14,819 nt of DNA from an uncultured Eubacteriales bacterium (GCA_902775835.1 CACYNZ010000046.1:1-14819), one strand, 5' to 3'; positions 1 through 7,491 are shown, counted from the stretch's first letter. Made by a program: numbers and translations. Notes: generated from the sequence alone by a model not told the origin.

Positions 1-24
1 AGCCAGGATCAAACTCTTCTGTTC
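1..24 (-). rRNA. rrs: 16S ribosomal RNA, 5' end only
   Basis: The reverse complement of positions 1-17 is the universally conserved start of bacterial 16S rRNA (AGAGTTTGATCCTGGCT, E. coli positions 8-24). Extending seven bases places the mature 5' end near position 24. The gene runs leftward out of the window, so only the first ~24 bases are present. It is transcribed away from rpsF. Confidence 0.95.
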
Positions 25-79
25 AATCCTGTATACTCTCCGGAACTTGCTGTCTTTCTTGCGTTTCGGTTTCTGTATC

Positions 80-93
80 GTTTTCAAGGTTCA
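80..93 (-). promoter_or_regulatory. boxA-like antitermination element in the rRNA leader
   Basis: On the minus strand this reads TGAACCTTGAAAAC, resembling the CTTTGAAAAC boxA core of Bacillota rRNA leaders, where Nus factors bind to prevent premature termination. It lies between the rRNA promoter and the mature 16S 5' end, as expected. The match is by eye and not exact. Confidence 0.5.
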
Positions 94-119
94 TACTGTG
101 CTATCGCGACAGCTTGACT

Positions 120-147
120 ATTTTACCACCGTAGATTTTTTTGTCAA
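120..147 (-). promoter_or_regulatory. rRNA operon promoter
   Basis: The minus strand carries a perfect -35 box TTGACA (142-147), a 16-base spacer and a -10 box TAAAAT (120-125, five of six consensus). An A/T-rich stretch at about 148-185, upstream of the -35, fits an UP element. Transcription would start near position 113 and give a leader of roughly 90 bases before 16S. It is the only strong promoter seen upstream of the 16S gene, although a second, more distal one cannot be excluded. Confidence 0.85.
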
Positions 148-358
148 CACCTTTTTTCAGAAAATTTCAAACTTTTTTCTCGGATCGACTGCGCAATGCT
201 GGTGAAAGCCTTATCCTGTAAGCGTTTGAGCCGTTTTTCCATTCGCAAAAAAAGTTCCATTTCATCTGGAAAAACGTCCTTCCCGACGGAAACCATTTGA
301 ACGGATCATATGGCTGACCCTCTGATGTCCCCGAAGACGAAGTCTTCCATGAGCCAGA

Positions 359-547
359 TATAATCCAGCGACTCCCTGGAAAGGGATCACAGAAATCCGG
401 AACAGCAGCAGCCTCCCGGGCAATGTATCATAGTTATCTTCCTGTATGTATCCTCTGCCGGATCGTTTTCTGCTCTGCCGGGGCCGGCCTGTCATTTCTC
501 TGCCGCAGGACAGATTACATGTCTTATGAAAATGGTTCTTTTGGCAG
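359..547 (+). ncRNA. Possible relic of an IS110 bridge RNA (structured leader)
   Basis: This structured segment precedes the IS110-type transposase remnant. It starts with a perfect TATAAT (359-364) that has no recognisable -35. A small hairpin follows with arms TCCCT (373-377) and AGGGA (382-386) and a GGAA loop. Two larger stem-loops come next. One is closed by 395-400 with 458-463, plus CAG 403-405 with CTG 455-457. The other is closed by 475-479 with 543-547, with an inner stem 489-493 with 509-513. A 5' hairpin followed by two looped arms over about 180 bases is the layout known for bridge RNAs in the left end of IS110-group elements. The helices were picked by eye and the assignment is inference. 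The element is degraded, so the RNA is probably non-functional. Confidence 0.3.
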
Positions 548-669
548 CTTCCTGTATAAATCAAACTGAACCCGGCAGGAGGCAGGTGAAAAAGAAAGTA
601 CCCCACCAGTAAAATAAACATCGCTGACCGGACAAATTGGCGACATCAAAAAACAGGAGGGGTACCGAG

Positions 670-827
670 ATGAATAACATACAGAACAAGAAGATTATGC
701 AAGTGACGGATGAAACAGAAATTGTCGGAGTGGACGTTGGAAGTGATAGCTATTGGGCGCGGGCGCTCTCCTGAACAGAGGGTATGAAATCAGCAGGATA
801 TCAGTATCTCATGCGAATACTTCATAA
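670..827 (+). pseudogene. IS110-family transposase, 5' fragment, frameshifted
   Basis: From ATG 670, preceded by AGGAGG at 655-660, the frame encodes 34 residues including KKIMQVTDETEIVGVDVGSD and then YWARAL. This resembles the N-terminus of IS110-family DEDD transposases, where the Asp of the G-D-V/I-G motif is the first acidic catalytic residue. The frame stops at 772-774. Skipping two bases in the CTCTC run at 766-770 restores similarity: the shifted frame reads LLNRGYEISR, matching the family's 'ARAF-x-x-RG-x-E' region, and ends at TAA 825-827. The other DEDD residues and the C-terminal serine-containing Tnp20 domain are absent. It is therefore a dead remnant. The family call rests on recognition of the motif and not on a search. 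Confidence 0.7.
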
Positions 828-1253
828 GTGTACGCGTCTCCTGGGTCCGGAGTTTTCCTGTCCGATACCGGGGAATCCCAGAATATTTATATGTAGAGAT
901 TCATTTCCGTTGCCATATTATGATGGATACACCATGGCAGCATGCAAAGCTTCCGGACAGCTGATGCAGTCCAGTTGACTTATGGGCAGTAAGCCTGCCA
1001 GGCAGCCTGCCGCGGGAGATCTCCACACCTCCGGTCTTCCTAGAAAAACACGAACATCCCTGGTGATCGCATTCAGATCATTCTTCTTTTACACCTGTTT
1101 CTTCTATATATATAGAAGCTTCATCCGGAAATCCGCCCGCTGAATCTGAAACAAAATCCCTGCCAGTGAAGATGCCGGTGCTCTCATTCTTTTCCGGAAT
1201 CCGATTTTTCACTTCCTTCCCGAGAAATTTATGAATTCTTTCCGGAAAAGTTG
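828..1253. other. Gene-free stretch, nothing recognisable
   Basis: About 425 bases with no convincing coding frame. Short frames present lack a ribosome binding site and any familiar motif. The stretch contains an 18-base perfect A/T-centred palindrome (1101-1118) and scattered TCCGGA words (for example 1124-1129, 1193-1198, 1241-1246). It may be decayed mobile-element DNA following the IS110 relic, but no end or further transposase similarity is visible. Confidence 0.5.
1101..1118. repeat. Perfect 18-bp palindrome
   Basis: CTTCTATATATATAGAAG is its own reverse complement, and the adjoining GAAGCTTC (1114-1121) is a second, overlapping 8-base palindrome. No T-run follows on either strand, so it is not an intrinsic terminator. 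It could be a protein-binding site or part of a decayed mobile element. Confidence 0.5.
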
Positions 1254-1281
1254 TTGCATTTCTTTGAATTTACGATATAAT
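1254..1281 (+). promoter_or_regulatory. rpsF-rpsR operon promoter
   Basis: A perfect -10 box TATAAT (1276-1281) follows a weaker -35 TTGCAT (1254-1259) at a 16-base spacing. Transcription would start near 1288 and leave a leader of about 53 bases in front of rpsF. The match to the -35 consensus is only three of six, but the position directly before a ribosomal protein operon supports it. Confidence 0.7.
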
Positions 1282-1291
1282 CTGCAATCGG

Positions 1292-1326
1292 CACATCCTT
1301 GCGCTGAAAAGCGCCATAAGTCCGTG
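1292..1326 (+). promoter_or_regulatory. Structured rpsF leader, candidate S6:S18 autoregulatory site
   Basis: The leader folds into stacked helices: CAC 1292-1294 with GTG 1324-1326, CTT 1298-1300 with AAG 1318-1320, and GCGCT 1301-1305 with AGCGC 1310-1314 capped by a GAAA tetraloop. An asymmetric internal loop includes CCG at 1322-1324. Many bacteria carry an rpsF leader in which the S6:S18 protein complex binds a CCG element next to a helix, mimicking its 16S rRNA site, to repress its own operon. The structure ends directly against the AGGAGG of rpsF (1327-1332), which suits translational control. Identity with the known motif is inferred from position and the CCG. Confidence 0.5.
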
Positions 1327-1340
1327 AGGAGGTGAAAGGT

Positions 1341-1736
1341 ATGAATAGGTATGAACTCACCTATATCATTGACCCCGCAATCGAGGATACTGCTCGGAAA
1401 GATATTATCGATCGAATCAGCAATCTGATTGTGGCCAATGGTGGTGAAATCGAAAAGGTTGACGAGACATGGGGAAAACGGCGTCTCGCTTATCCGATCG
1501 ACTACAAGACTGAGGGCTGGTATGTTCTTGTTACCCTGAAGGCTCCCGCTGAACTTCCCCGTGAAGTGCAGCGTAACCTGCGTAACATGGATTCCATCAT
1601 CCGTTATCTTGTGGTGAAACTGGAAGAAAAGCGCAGCAATGTGAAACCCAAGGCCGCACGTCCTGTGGTCGTGGAAGAAACCGAAGCCAAGGCAGAAGAA
1701 GTTGCTGCCGAAGCTGTGGACACTGACGCCGAATAA
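1341..1736 (+). CDS. rpsF: 30S ribosomal protein S6
   Basis: Encodes 131 residues. The body (about 1-97) has the S6 ferredoxin-like fold signature: MNRYELTYIIDP at the N-terminus, WGKRRLAYPIDYKTEGWYV in the middle, and a NMDSIIRYLVVKLEE strand near residue 90. S6 binds S18 and helices 22-23 of 16S rRNA in the small-subunit platform. Residues after about 100 form an Ala/Glu-rich acidic tail, making the protein roughly 30 residues longer than the compact form. A GTG at 1332 would add three residues, but AGGAGG at 1327-1332 sits eight bases before ATG 1341, which decides the start. It is first in an operon with rpsR, probably autoregulated through the leader hairpin. Confidence 0.97.
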   Translation: MNRYELTYIIDPAIEDTARKDIIDRISNLIVANGGEIEKVDETWGKRRLAYPIDYKTEGWYVLVTLKAPAELPREVQRNLRNMDSIIRYLVVKLEEKRSNVKPKAARPVVVEETEAKAEEVAAEAVDTDAE

Positions 1737-1761
1737 TTTCCGAATCAAGCAGCATATCCTG

Positions 1762-1781
1762 TTTCAGAATTTCTTCTGAAA
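1762..1781 (+). repeat. Intercistronic hairpin between rpsF and rpsR
   Basis: Perfect 8-base arms TTTCAGAA (1762-1769) and TTCTGAAA (1774-1781) around a TTTC loop. No T-run follows, so it is more likely an RNA processing or stability element than a terminator. It lies in the 72-base gap where ssb is found in most bacteria. Confidence 0.5.
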
Positions 1782-1808
1782 TGCGAATTATGCAGAAGGA
1801 GGTAACTC

Positions 1809-2066
1809 ATGTCTGAAGAACGCAGCGAAAAGAGACCGCGTCCTCGTGGAGGCCGCAGACCTCATCGTAAAGTTTGCAGTTTCTGTGTTGAGAAGATCGA
1901 ATACATCGATTATAAGGATGTAAACCATCTGCGCAGATATACGAATGAAAGAGGCAAGATCCTTCCTCGTCGTATGACTGGAAACTGTGCAAAGCATCAG
2001 AGACAGCTGAGTGAGGCTATCAAGCGTGCCCGTGCCATCGCGCTGATGCCCTATACTGTCGAATAA
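1809..2066 (+). CDS. rpsR: 30S ribosomal protein S18
   Basis: Encodes 85 residues. A basic, Arg-rich N-terminal tail is followed by KVCSFC (21-26), the core [20 protein letters not shown], and NCAKHQRQL (59-67). C23, C26, C60 and H63 complete the zinc-binding pattern of the C+ form of S18, which resembles the form in Clostridia. S18 pairs with S6 on the 30S platform. AAGGAGG lies seven bases before ATG 1809. It shares a transcript with rpsF and is followed by a terminator at 2076-2108. The length is normal for the family and there is no sign of damage. Confidence 0.97.
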   Translation: MSEERSEKRPRPRGGRRPHRKVCSFCVEKIEYIDYKDVNHLRRYTNERGKILPRRMTGNCAKHQRQLSEAIKRARAIALMPYTVE

Positions 2067-2075
2067 GATGATTGA

Positions 2076-2108
2076 AACTGTCTTATCGGATTGATAAGGC
2101 AGTTTTTT
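2076..2108 (+). terminator. Intrinsic terminator of rpsF-rpsR
   Basis: Twelve-base arms, 2076-2087 and 2093-2104, pair with one G-U wobble around a five-base loop, and the 3' arm runs into six Ts (2103-2108). It lies ten bases after the rpsR stop. Confidence 0.9.
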
Positions 2109-2158
2109 GTTGCATTCATACGTTTGTACCCTTGCCGGTACTATAAACAGCATATGCA

Positions 2159-2193
2159 GAAACCCCAGGAAGTACTGCACTTCCTGGGGTTTC
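2159..2193 (-). terminator. Intrinsic terminator of gpmI
   Basis: A perfect 15-base stem (2159-2173 with 2179-2193) has a five-base loop, a G/C-rich core and A/T-rich ends, so each strand ends its arm in GGGGTTTC. It lies 21 bases after the gpmI stop. The near symmetry may also let it act on the plus strand as a backup for the rpsR terminator, with which it converges. Confidence 0.8.
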
Positions 2194-2214
2194 GTGATTC
2201 AACCCATATTCAAT

Positions 2215-3789
2215 TTACTTCAGCATGGACTCTTCCCAGGAGTCAAAGGGCTTCAGGCCAAGCAGCTGAGCGACTGTCGGAGCGACATTGGCCAGTCCGA
2301 AGCAGCCTTCCTTCAGCTCATGCTTTTCATCCTTGTCATAGATGATGAACGGGACGGGATTCAGGCTGTGAGCAGTACGGACCTGGATGCCGCCCTTCTT
2401 GTTTTTCTCGAGCATCTGATCCGAATTGCCGTGATCGGCGGTGACCAGCATGACATAATTGTATTCGTCACATACCTTCTTGATTCTGGCCAGCTGCAGA
2501 TCAACACTCTCCACAGCGATTTCCGTGGCAAGCAGATTGCCGGTATGTCCAACCATGTCGCCGTTGGGGAAGTTGCAGCGGATGAAGCCGTACTTTCCGG
2601 ATTCGATGGCTGCAATCACCAGATCGCTGATCTCGGTTGCCTTCATCCAGGGGCATTCATCGAAAGATCTCACATCAGAGGGAACTTCGGCATAATCTTC
2701 CATTTCCTCGGAGAACTTCTCAGAACGGTTGCCGTTCCAGAAATAGGTCACATGACCATACTTCTGGGTTTCAGAGCATGCATATTCCTTGATGCCGCCC
2801 GCGATCAGGAGCTCCGTGAGCGTATCCTTGATCTGCGGAGGATTCACCAGATAGTTATGCGGGATCTTCAGGTCTCCGTCATATTCCAGCATGCCGGCAT
2901 ACAGCACGTCCGGTACTTCGCCGCGGTCAAAGTGGCTGAAGGAAGCGTCTCCGTCAAACGCCATGGAAATTTCCTGGGCACGGTCGCCGCGGAAATTGTA
3001 CAGAATGACGCTGTCGCCATCCTTGATCTTTCCGACAGGCTCACCGTTTTCAGCGATGACAAACGCATCCAGATCCTGGTCAACCGCACCGGTCTCCTGG
3101 CGATAGGTTTCAATGGCTTCCTTGGCGCTGGCGAACTGGCGTCCCTCACCATGGACATGCACGTCCCAGCCAGCCTTCACCATGGCCCAGTTGGCCTGAT
3201 AGCGGTCCATGGTGATCTTCATGCGTCCGCCGCCGGAAGCAATCTTTCCATCAAAGGAACCGTCATTGAGCTCGGCAAGAACATTCTCCAGCTGATCCAC
3301 ATACTCCAGCGCGGAAGTGGCGGGAACGTCACGGCCGTCCAGAAGGATATGGCATCTTACCGTATGCACGCCTTCCTTTTTCGCTTCGTTGAGCATGGCA
3401 ATCAGATGACGGATGTTGGAATGCACATTGCCGTCTGAGAGCAGGCCGAGGAAATGCAGCGTGCTGTTATTCTTCTTCACCCGGTCGACAATATTCTTCC
3501 AGGTCTGGGACTCATAGATCTTTCCGCTGTCAATGGATTCATTGACCAGTTTTGCACCCTGGGAATAGATCTGACCGCAGCCAAGCGCGTTATGACCGAC
3601 TTCGCTGTTGCCCATATCATCATCGGAAGGCAGGCCTACAGCCGTTCCATGAGCCTTGATCTTGATCCACGGATGATTTGCCTTGAGATCATCCAGGGTA
3701 GGTGTGGTAGCCTTGCGAACCATGTTGCCGAGTTCTTCGTCGGTTTCACCAACGCCGTCCATTACGATCAGTACAACAGGTTTTACCAT
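2215..3789 (-). CDS. gpmI: 2,3-bisphosphoglycerate-independent phosphoglycerate mutase
   Basis: Encodes 524 residues. It interconverts 3- and 2-phosphoglycerate in cytosolic glycolysis, using two Mn(2+) ions and a phosphoserine intermediate. VLIVMDGVG carries metal ligand D11, and DMGNSEVGHNALG carries the catalytic S62. LLDGRDVPATSALEY is part of the inserted phosphotransferase domain, GGGRMKITMDRY follows, and TADHGNSDQM plus RTAHSLNPVPFI supply the C-terminal metal ligands. The active-site stretch (SDDDMGNSEVGHNALG, followed by QGAKLV) looks like the plant/trypanosomatid branch and not the B. subtilis-type QMGNSEVGHLNIG. AAAGGAG precedes ATG 3789. A promoter in the 76-base gap after smc and a terminator at 2159-2193 make it a separate transcription unit, possibly with read-through from smc. 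Confidence 0.97.
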   Translation of the reverse strand: MVKPVVLIVMDGVGETDEELGNMVRKATTPTLDDLKANHPWIKIKAHGTAVGLPSDDDMGNSEVGHNALGCGQIYSQGAKLVNESIDSGKIYESQTWKNIVDRVKKNNSTLHFLGLLSDGNVHSNIRHLIAMLNEAKKEGVHTVRCHILLDGRDVPATSALEYVDQLENVLAELNDGSFDGKIASGGGRMKITMDRYQANWAMVKAGWDVHVHGEGRQFASAKEAIETYRQETGAVDQDLDAFVIAENGEPVGKIKDGDSVILYNFRGDRAQEISMAFDGDASFSHFDRGEVPDVLYAGMLEYDGDLKIPHNYLVNPPQIKDTLTELLIAGGIKEYACSETQKYGHVTYFWNGNRSEKFSEEMEDYAEVPSDVRSFDECPWMKATEISDLVIAAIESGKYGFIRCNFPNGDMVGHTGNLLATEIAVESVDLQLARIKKVCDEYNYVMLVTADHGNSDQMLEKNKKGGIQVRTAHSLNPVPFIIYDKDEKHELKEGCFGLANVAPTVAQLLGLKPFDSWEESMLK

Positions 3790-3821
3790 ATAACTCCAAC
3801 TCCTTTCCAGTTTCCGGGGAA

Positions 3822-3850
3822 ATGATACCGCGATCTTGTTTTCCTGTAAA
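3822..3850 (-). promoter_or_regulatory. gpmI promoter
   Basis: On the minus strand: -35 TTTACA (3845-3850), a 17-base spacer and -10 TATCAT (3822-3827), each five of six to consensus. It lies between smc and gpmI, with a start site near 3815 and a leader of about 26 bases. It would let the glycolytic gene be expressed independently of smc. Confidence 0.75.
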
Positions 3851-3865
3851 GAATGCGGGACTTTC

Positions 3866-6800
3866 TCATTCCTGATAATCCTGAAGGCTTACGGACACCA
3901 TCTTGGAAACGCCCTGTTCCTCCATGGCCACGCCGTACAGGACCTTGCACCGCTCCATGGTTCCCTTTCTGTGGGTAATGACGATGAACTGCGTGTTTTC
4001 GCTGTATTCCTTCAGATAGTCTGCGTAATACCCGATATTTGCGTCATCCAGAGCGGCCTCTATCTCGTCCAGGATACAGAAGGGCGTGGGCTTCAGCTTC
4101 AGCATGGCAAACAGGATGGCAATGGCTGTCAGCGCGCGTTCGCCACCGGAAAGCAGTGAGAGAAGCTGAAGCTTCTTTCCCGGAGGCTGTGCGTTGATTT
4201 CGATACCGCAGTTCAGAGGATCCGACGGATCCGTCAGGAGAAGTTCCGCCTTGCCGCCGCCGAACAGTCTGACAAAGGTCTCGCTGAAATACTTCTGAAT
4301 CAGGACAAAGTTGACTTCAAAGGTCTTTTTCATCTGTTCCATCAGCTGGACGATGAGTTCCTTCAGATCGGTTTCCGCTTTTTTCAGGTCCTCCTGCTGG
4401 GCGGAAAGATCATCAAAGCGCGCCTTTGTCAGGGCATACTCTTCCACGGCACCGACATTGACCTGACCCAGCTGCTTGATGCTGGAAGACAGTTCCTTCG
4501 CGCGGCTGTCCGCCTTGCTTTCCTTGAAGTCCTCCACACGGAATTCCTTGGCGCCCCCGTAGGTGAGCTCATAGGTATTCCATATGCGGTCCTGCATGTT
4601 CTTCAGCTCATTTTCATACCGGGTATGCTGAAGCTCAAACTTGTGCTTTTTCTCCTGGTCTTCATTCTGGAAGCGGTGAAGCTTTTCGATGTCCTGGATC
4701 AGTTCCTTCATTTCAGACTGCTTGCCGCTGCGGACGGATTCCTGGTCCTGGATCTCCTTTTCCTGCTTCTGCCGTTTTTCCTCGATCTCGAGGCTCTGCT
4801 TCTTCATGGTTTCCAGCTGTCCGGACTCCGATGCATTGGTTGCTTCCAGTTCGCTGAGCGTCTGATCCCTGCGGGCATTCTCCGCAAGAATCTCTTCCTT
4901 TTCCTTCTCAAACCTCTGGATATCCCGCACCAGAATGTCAATCTGGTGTTCCATGTCATTGATGGCCAGCTTTTCCCGGGAAACCGTTTCCTGCCAGGAC
5001 GCCAGTTTCTCGCGGATTTCCACCAGACGGCGCTGGATATCCGCCGTCTCCTCTTCCATGGATTCCTGATCAAAGTCGCCGCCGGAATTCTTTGTATTCA
5101 CTTCTTCCAGCTGTTCCCGGATGTCACTGATCGCCTCGTTCAGCTGCTCAATGGCGCTTTCCGTTTCCTGACGTCTGGATTCATTGCTGTCCATATCAGA
5201 CTGGCAGGCAGCCACTTTTTCCTTTTCCCTGGCCACCTTGATTTCCTGCTGATGCACAGAATCGGAAATCTCTGTCAGACTGTTTTTGAACGTGTTCTTT
5301 TCCTGCTGTCTTGTTTCCAGCTGTTCCCGAACTCTGTCATAGTCCGCCTGAAGGGTTTTCATGTCCGCGGCCAGCTTGTTGATTTCACGCTCTCTTCCCA
5401 GCAGGCTGGTCGCCTTGGACTGAACGGAACCGCCCGTCATGGAACCGCCGGAATGCATGACGTCTCCGTGCAGCGTCACCAGGCGGAACGAATGTCTGCC
5501 CTCACGCATGATGGCAATGCCGTGATCCAGATTGTCCGCGATCACGGTTCTTCCCAGAAGGTTTTCCACAATGGCCTTGTAATCTCCGTCGCATGTGATC
5601 AGATCGGAGGCCACGCCGAGACATCCCGGCATGGAAAGCACCCGCTGCTCATCACGGTTCAGGTATTTTCCCCTGACCGCGCTTCTGGGCAGGAATGTAG
5701 CGCGTCCGAGCTTGTTGTTTCTCAGATAATCGATCAGCTCTTTCGCTGTCTCTTCATTATCCGTCACTATGTTCTGGACCGCTCCGCCCAGCGCCATGTC
5801 AATGGCCGTCTCATACTTTTCCGGAACGCTGATCAGCTGTCCGAGAACGCCCCTGACACCCGGGACCGACATTTCCCGGGCATACTTCATGGCCCGCTTG
5901 ACCGACTGCTGATATCCGTCCATTTCCTGCTTCATTTCAGAGAGCAGATGATAACGGGTTTTCGCCGCCTGAAGCTTTCCGGAAATCTCATCCACCTGGC
6001 GGTAGCTGGCGGACAGGTCCTCATTGCAGGAAACCAGCTGACGCTGCATGTCCTGCTGCTCTTTCTGGATCCGCTCCAGCTCTTCCTGTTCCTCATTGCG
6101 GCGTTCCACCGTCTCAGAGAAAATGCTGCTTAGGATTTCCTTCTCCTGGTTCTGCTGCTGGAGCTGCTCCTGCATGGAAACCAGACGCTCCGACATCTGG
6201 GAGATCATGGTATCAAGACGCGTCTGATCATTCTGAACAAGGGATTTCCTGTTCATGGCGTCCAGCATTTCTTCCTTTTTGGCATCGAGCAGCTCAGAGG
6301 TCCTGGCTTCATCGGCGGAATACGCTTCCACCTTTTCCTGCGCTTCATTCAGCTTTTTCTGCTCTTCCTGCATCTCCTGCTCGCACCGGGCCTGCTTTTC
6401 CCGGCTGGCAGCGATCTGCTTTTCCGCTTCCTGAAAGCGTGCTCCGGCTTCTTCCTTTTCCCGCCGGATACGCTGAATGTTTTCGTCTCTGGACGACTTC
6501 CTCAGGGCAATGCTTTCCATGCCCTGGCTTACCTCATGAACATGATCAACCGTTTCGCTGAGTTCTTTTCTCCGGATGTCGATCTCCTGATCCATTTTCT
6601 CAATGTCTGCCTGGATCTGGTTCAGCTGATCATTTTTCTGTTCAATGGCGAGGTCGTTCTGCTCAATGGCAAGGCTGACATTCTCAATCTCCGTGTTCGT
6701 GCTGTCAATGCGCTCCTGCAGCCTGTCGGACCGGATGATAAAAAGATTCAGATCAAGAACCTTCAGCTCTTCTGACCATTCAAGGTATTTTCTGGCGGAC

Positions 6801-7429
6801 TTGGACTGTTCTTCCAGGGGCCCGAGCTGGCGTTCGAGTTCCTTGATGATGTCCTCGATTCTTTCCTCGTTGGCCAGGGTCTTTTCCAGTTTTCTGTCCG
6901 CTTCTTCTTTTCTCGCCTTATACTTTACGATGCCGGCCGCTTCTTCAAAGATCAGACGCCGGTCCTCGCTTTTTCTGGAAAGAATCTCATCGATTCTTCC
7001 CTGACCGATGATGGAATATCCTTCCTTGCCGATACCGGTATCCCGGAACAGATCAATGACATCCTTCAGTCTGCAGGATGACTGATTCAGAAAGTATTCA
7101 CTCTCACCATTGCGGTAGACCCTGCGCGTCACCATGATTTCCGAGTATTCCAGATTCATGGAATGGTCTGAATTGTCGAACACCAGGGATACTTCGCAGT
7201 AATTGAGCGGCTTGCGCTTCTGTGTCCCGTTGAAAATCACGTCCGCCATGTTGGTTCCGCGCAGGGTCTTTGCGCTCTGCTCGCCCAGAACCCAGCGGAT
7301 GGCGTCGCCGATATTGCTTTTCCCGGAACCGTTTGGCCCCACAATGCCTGTAATTCCTTCCTCAAACACAATCTCTGTTCTTGAGGCAAAGGATTTGAAC
7401 CCGTAAAGTTCCAGTTTCTTCAGTCTCAT
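3866..7429 (-). CDS. smc: Chromosome segregation protein SMC
   Basis: Encodes 1187 residues. This is the ATPase core of bacterial condensin, acting with ScpA/ScpB to compact and resolve chromosomes. Walker A GPNGSGKS is at 31-38, followed by a long coiled coil rich in Glu/Lys/Gln. The hinge at about 500-650 (VPGVRGVLGQLI, then LHGDVMHSGGSMTGGS) precedes the returning coiled coil. The C-terminal head has signature LSGGERALTAIAILFAMLKL from 1093 and Walker B FCILDEIEAALDDAN near 1117. Full family length with no breaks. ATG 7429 gives the canonical MRLKKLELYGFKSF start; an in-frame ATG at 7501 adds 24 unlike residues and lacks a ribosome binding site. GGGGGA just before 7429 is a modest site. 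Neither rnc nor ftsY adjoins it, and an MFS gene lies 105 bases upstream. Confidence 0.97.
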   Translation of the reverse strand: MRLKKLELYGFKSFASRTEIVFEEGITGIVGPNGSGKSNIGDAIRWVLGEQSAKTLRGTNMADVIFNGTQKRKPLNYCEVSLVFDNSDHSMNLEYSEIMVTRRVYRNGESEYFLNQSSCRLKDVIDLFRDTGIGKEGYSIIGQGRIDEILSRKSEDRRLIFEEAAGIVKYKARKEEADRKLEKTLANEERIEDIIKELERQLGPLEEQSKSARKYLEWSEELKVLDLNLFIIRSDRLQERIDSTNTEIENVSLAIEQNDLAIEQKNDQLNQIQADIEKMDQEIDIRRKELSETVDHVHEVSQGMESIALRKSSRDENIQRIRREKEEAGARFQEAEKQIAASREKQARCEQEMQEEQKKLNEAQEKVEAYSADEARTSELLDAKKEEMLDAMNRKSLVQNDQTRLDTMISQMSERLVSMQEQLQQQNQEKEILSSIFSETVERRNEEQEELERIQKEQQDMQRQLVSCNEDLSASYRQVDEISGKLQAAKTRYHLLSEMKQEMDGYQQSVKRAMKYAREMSVPGVRGVLGQLISVPEKYETAIDMALGGAVQNIVTDNEETAKELIDYLRNNKLGRATFLPRSAVRGKYLNRDEQRVLSMPGCLGVASDLITCDGDYKAIVENLLGRTVIADNLDHGIAIMREGRHSFRLVTLHGDVMHSGGSMTGGSVQSKATSLLGREREINKLAADMKTLQADYDRVREQLETRQQEKNTFKNSLTEISDSVHQQEIKVAREKEKVAACQSDMDSNESRRQETESAIEQLNEAISDIREQLEEVNTKNSGGDFDQESMEEETADIQRRLVEIREKLASWQETVSREKLAINDMEHQIDILVRDIQRFEKEKEEILAENARRDQTLSELEATNASESGQLETMKKQSLEIEEKRQKQEKEIQDQESVRSGKQSEMKELIQDIEKLHRFQNEDQEKKHKFELQHTRYENELKNMQDRIWNTYELTYGGAKEFRVEDFKESKADSRAKELSSSIKQLGQVNVGAVEEYALTKARFDDLSAQQEDLKKAETDLKELIVQLMEQMKKTFEVNFVLIQKYFSETFVRLFGGGKAELLLTDPSDPLNCGIEINAQPPGKKLQLLSLLSGGERALTAIAILFAMLKLKPTPFCILDEIEAALDDANIGYYADYLKEYSENTQFIVITHRKGTMERCKVLYGVAMEEQGVSKMVSVSLQDYQE

Positions 7430-7491
7430 ACAATCCCCCGGAGCAGTAACTTCATTCCCGAAGGAAGAAGCCTTCTCTTCAGTGCAGTCCT

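Noticed and set aside
262..621. 119-codon minus-strand frame upstream of the IS110 remnant
   Set aside because: No ribosome binding site, no recognisable domain, and it overlaps the structured segment in front of the transposase remnant.
784..978. 64-codon plus-strand frame after the IS110 fragment
   Set aside because: Its ATG lacks a properly spaced ribosome binding site, and the overlapping shifted frame better continues the transposase similarity.
2107..3438. 443-codon plus-strand frame opposite gpmI
   Set aside because: It starts within the rpsR terminator region and runs antisense to the well-supported phosphoglycerate mutase.
4625..6133. 502-codon open frame on the plus strand inside smc
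   Set aside because: It is fully antisense to the SMC coiled-coil and hinge, is Leu/Phe-rich as expected for the complement of Glu/Lys/Gln codons, and has no ribosome binding site or family motif.
7429..7458. Nine-codon frame whose stop overlaps the smc start codon, possibly a coupling leader peptide
   Set aside because: Its ATG has no nearby Shine-Dalgarno and so short a frame arises easily by chance.
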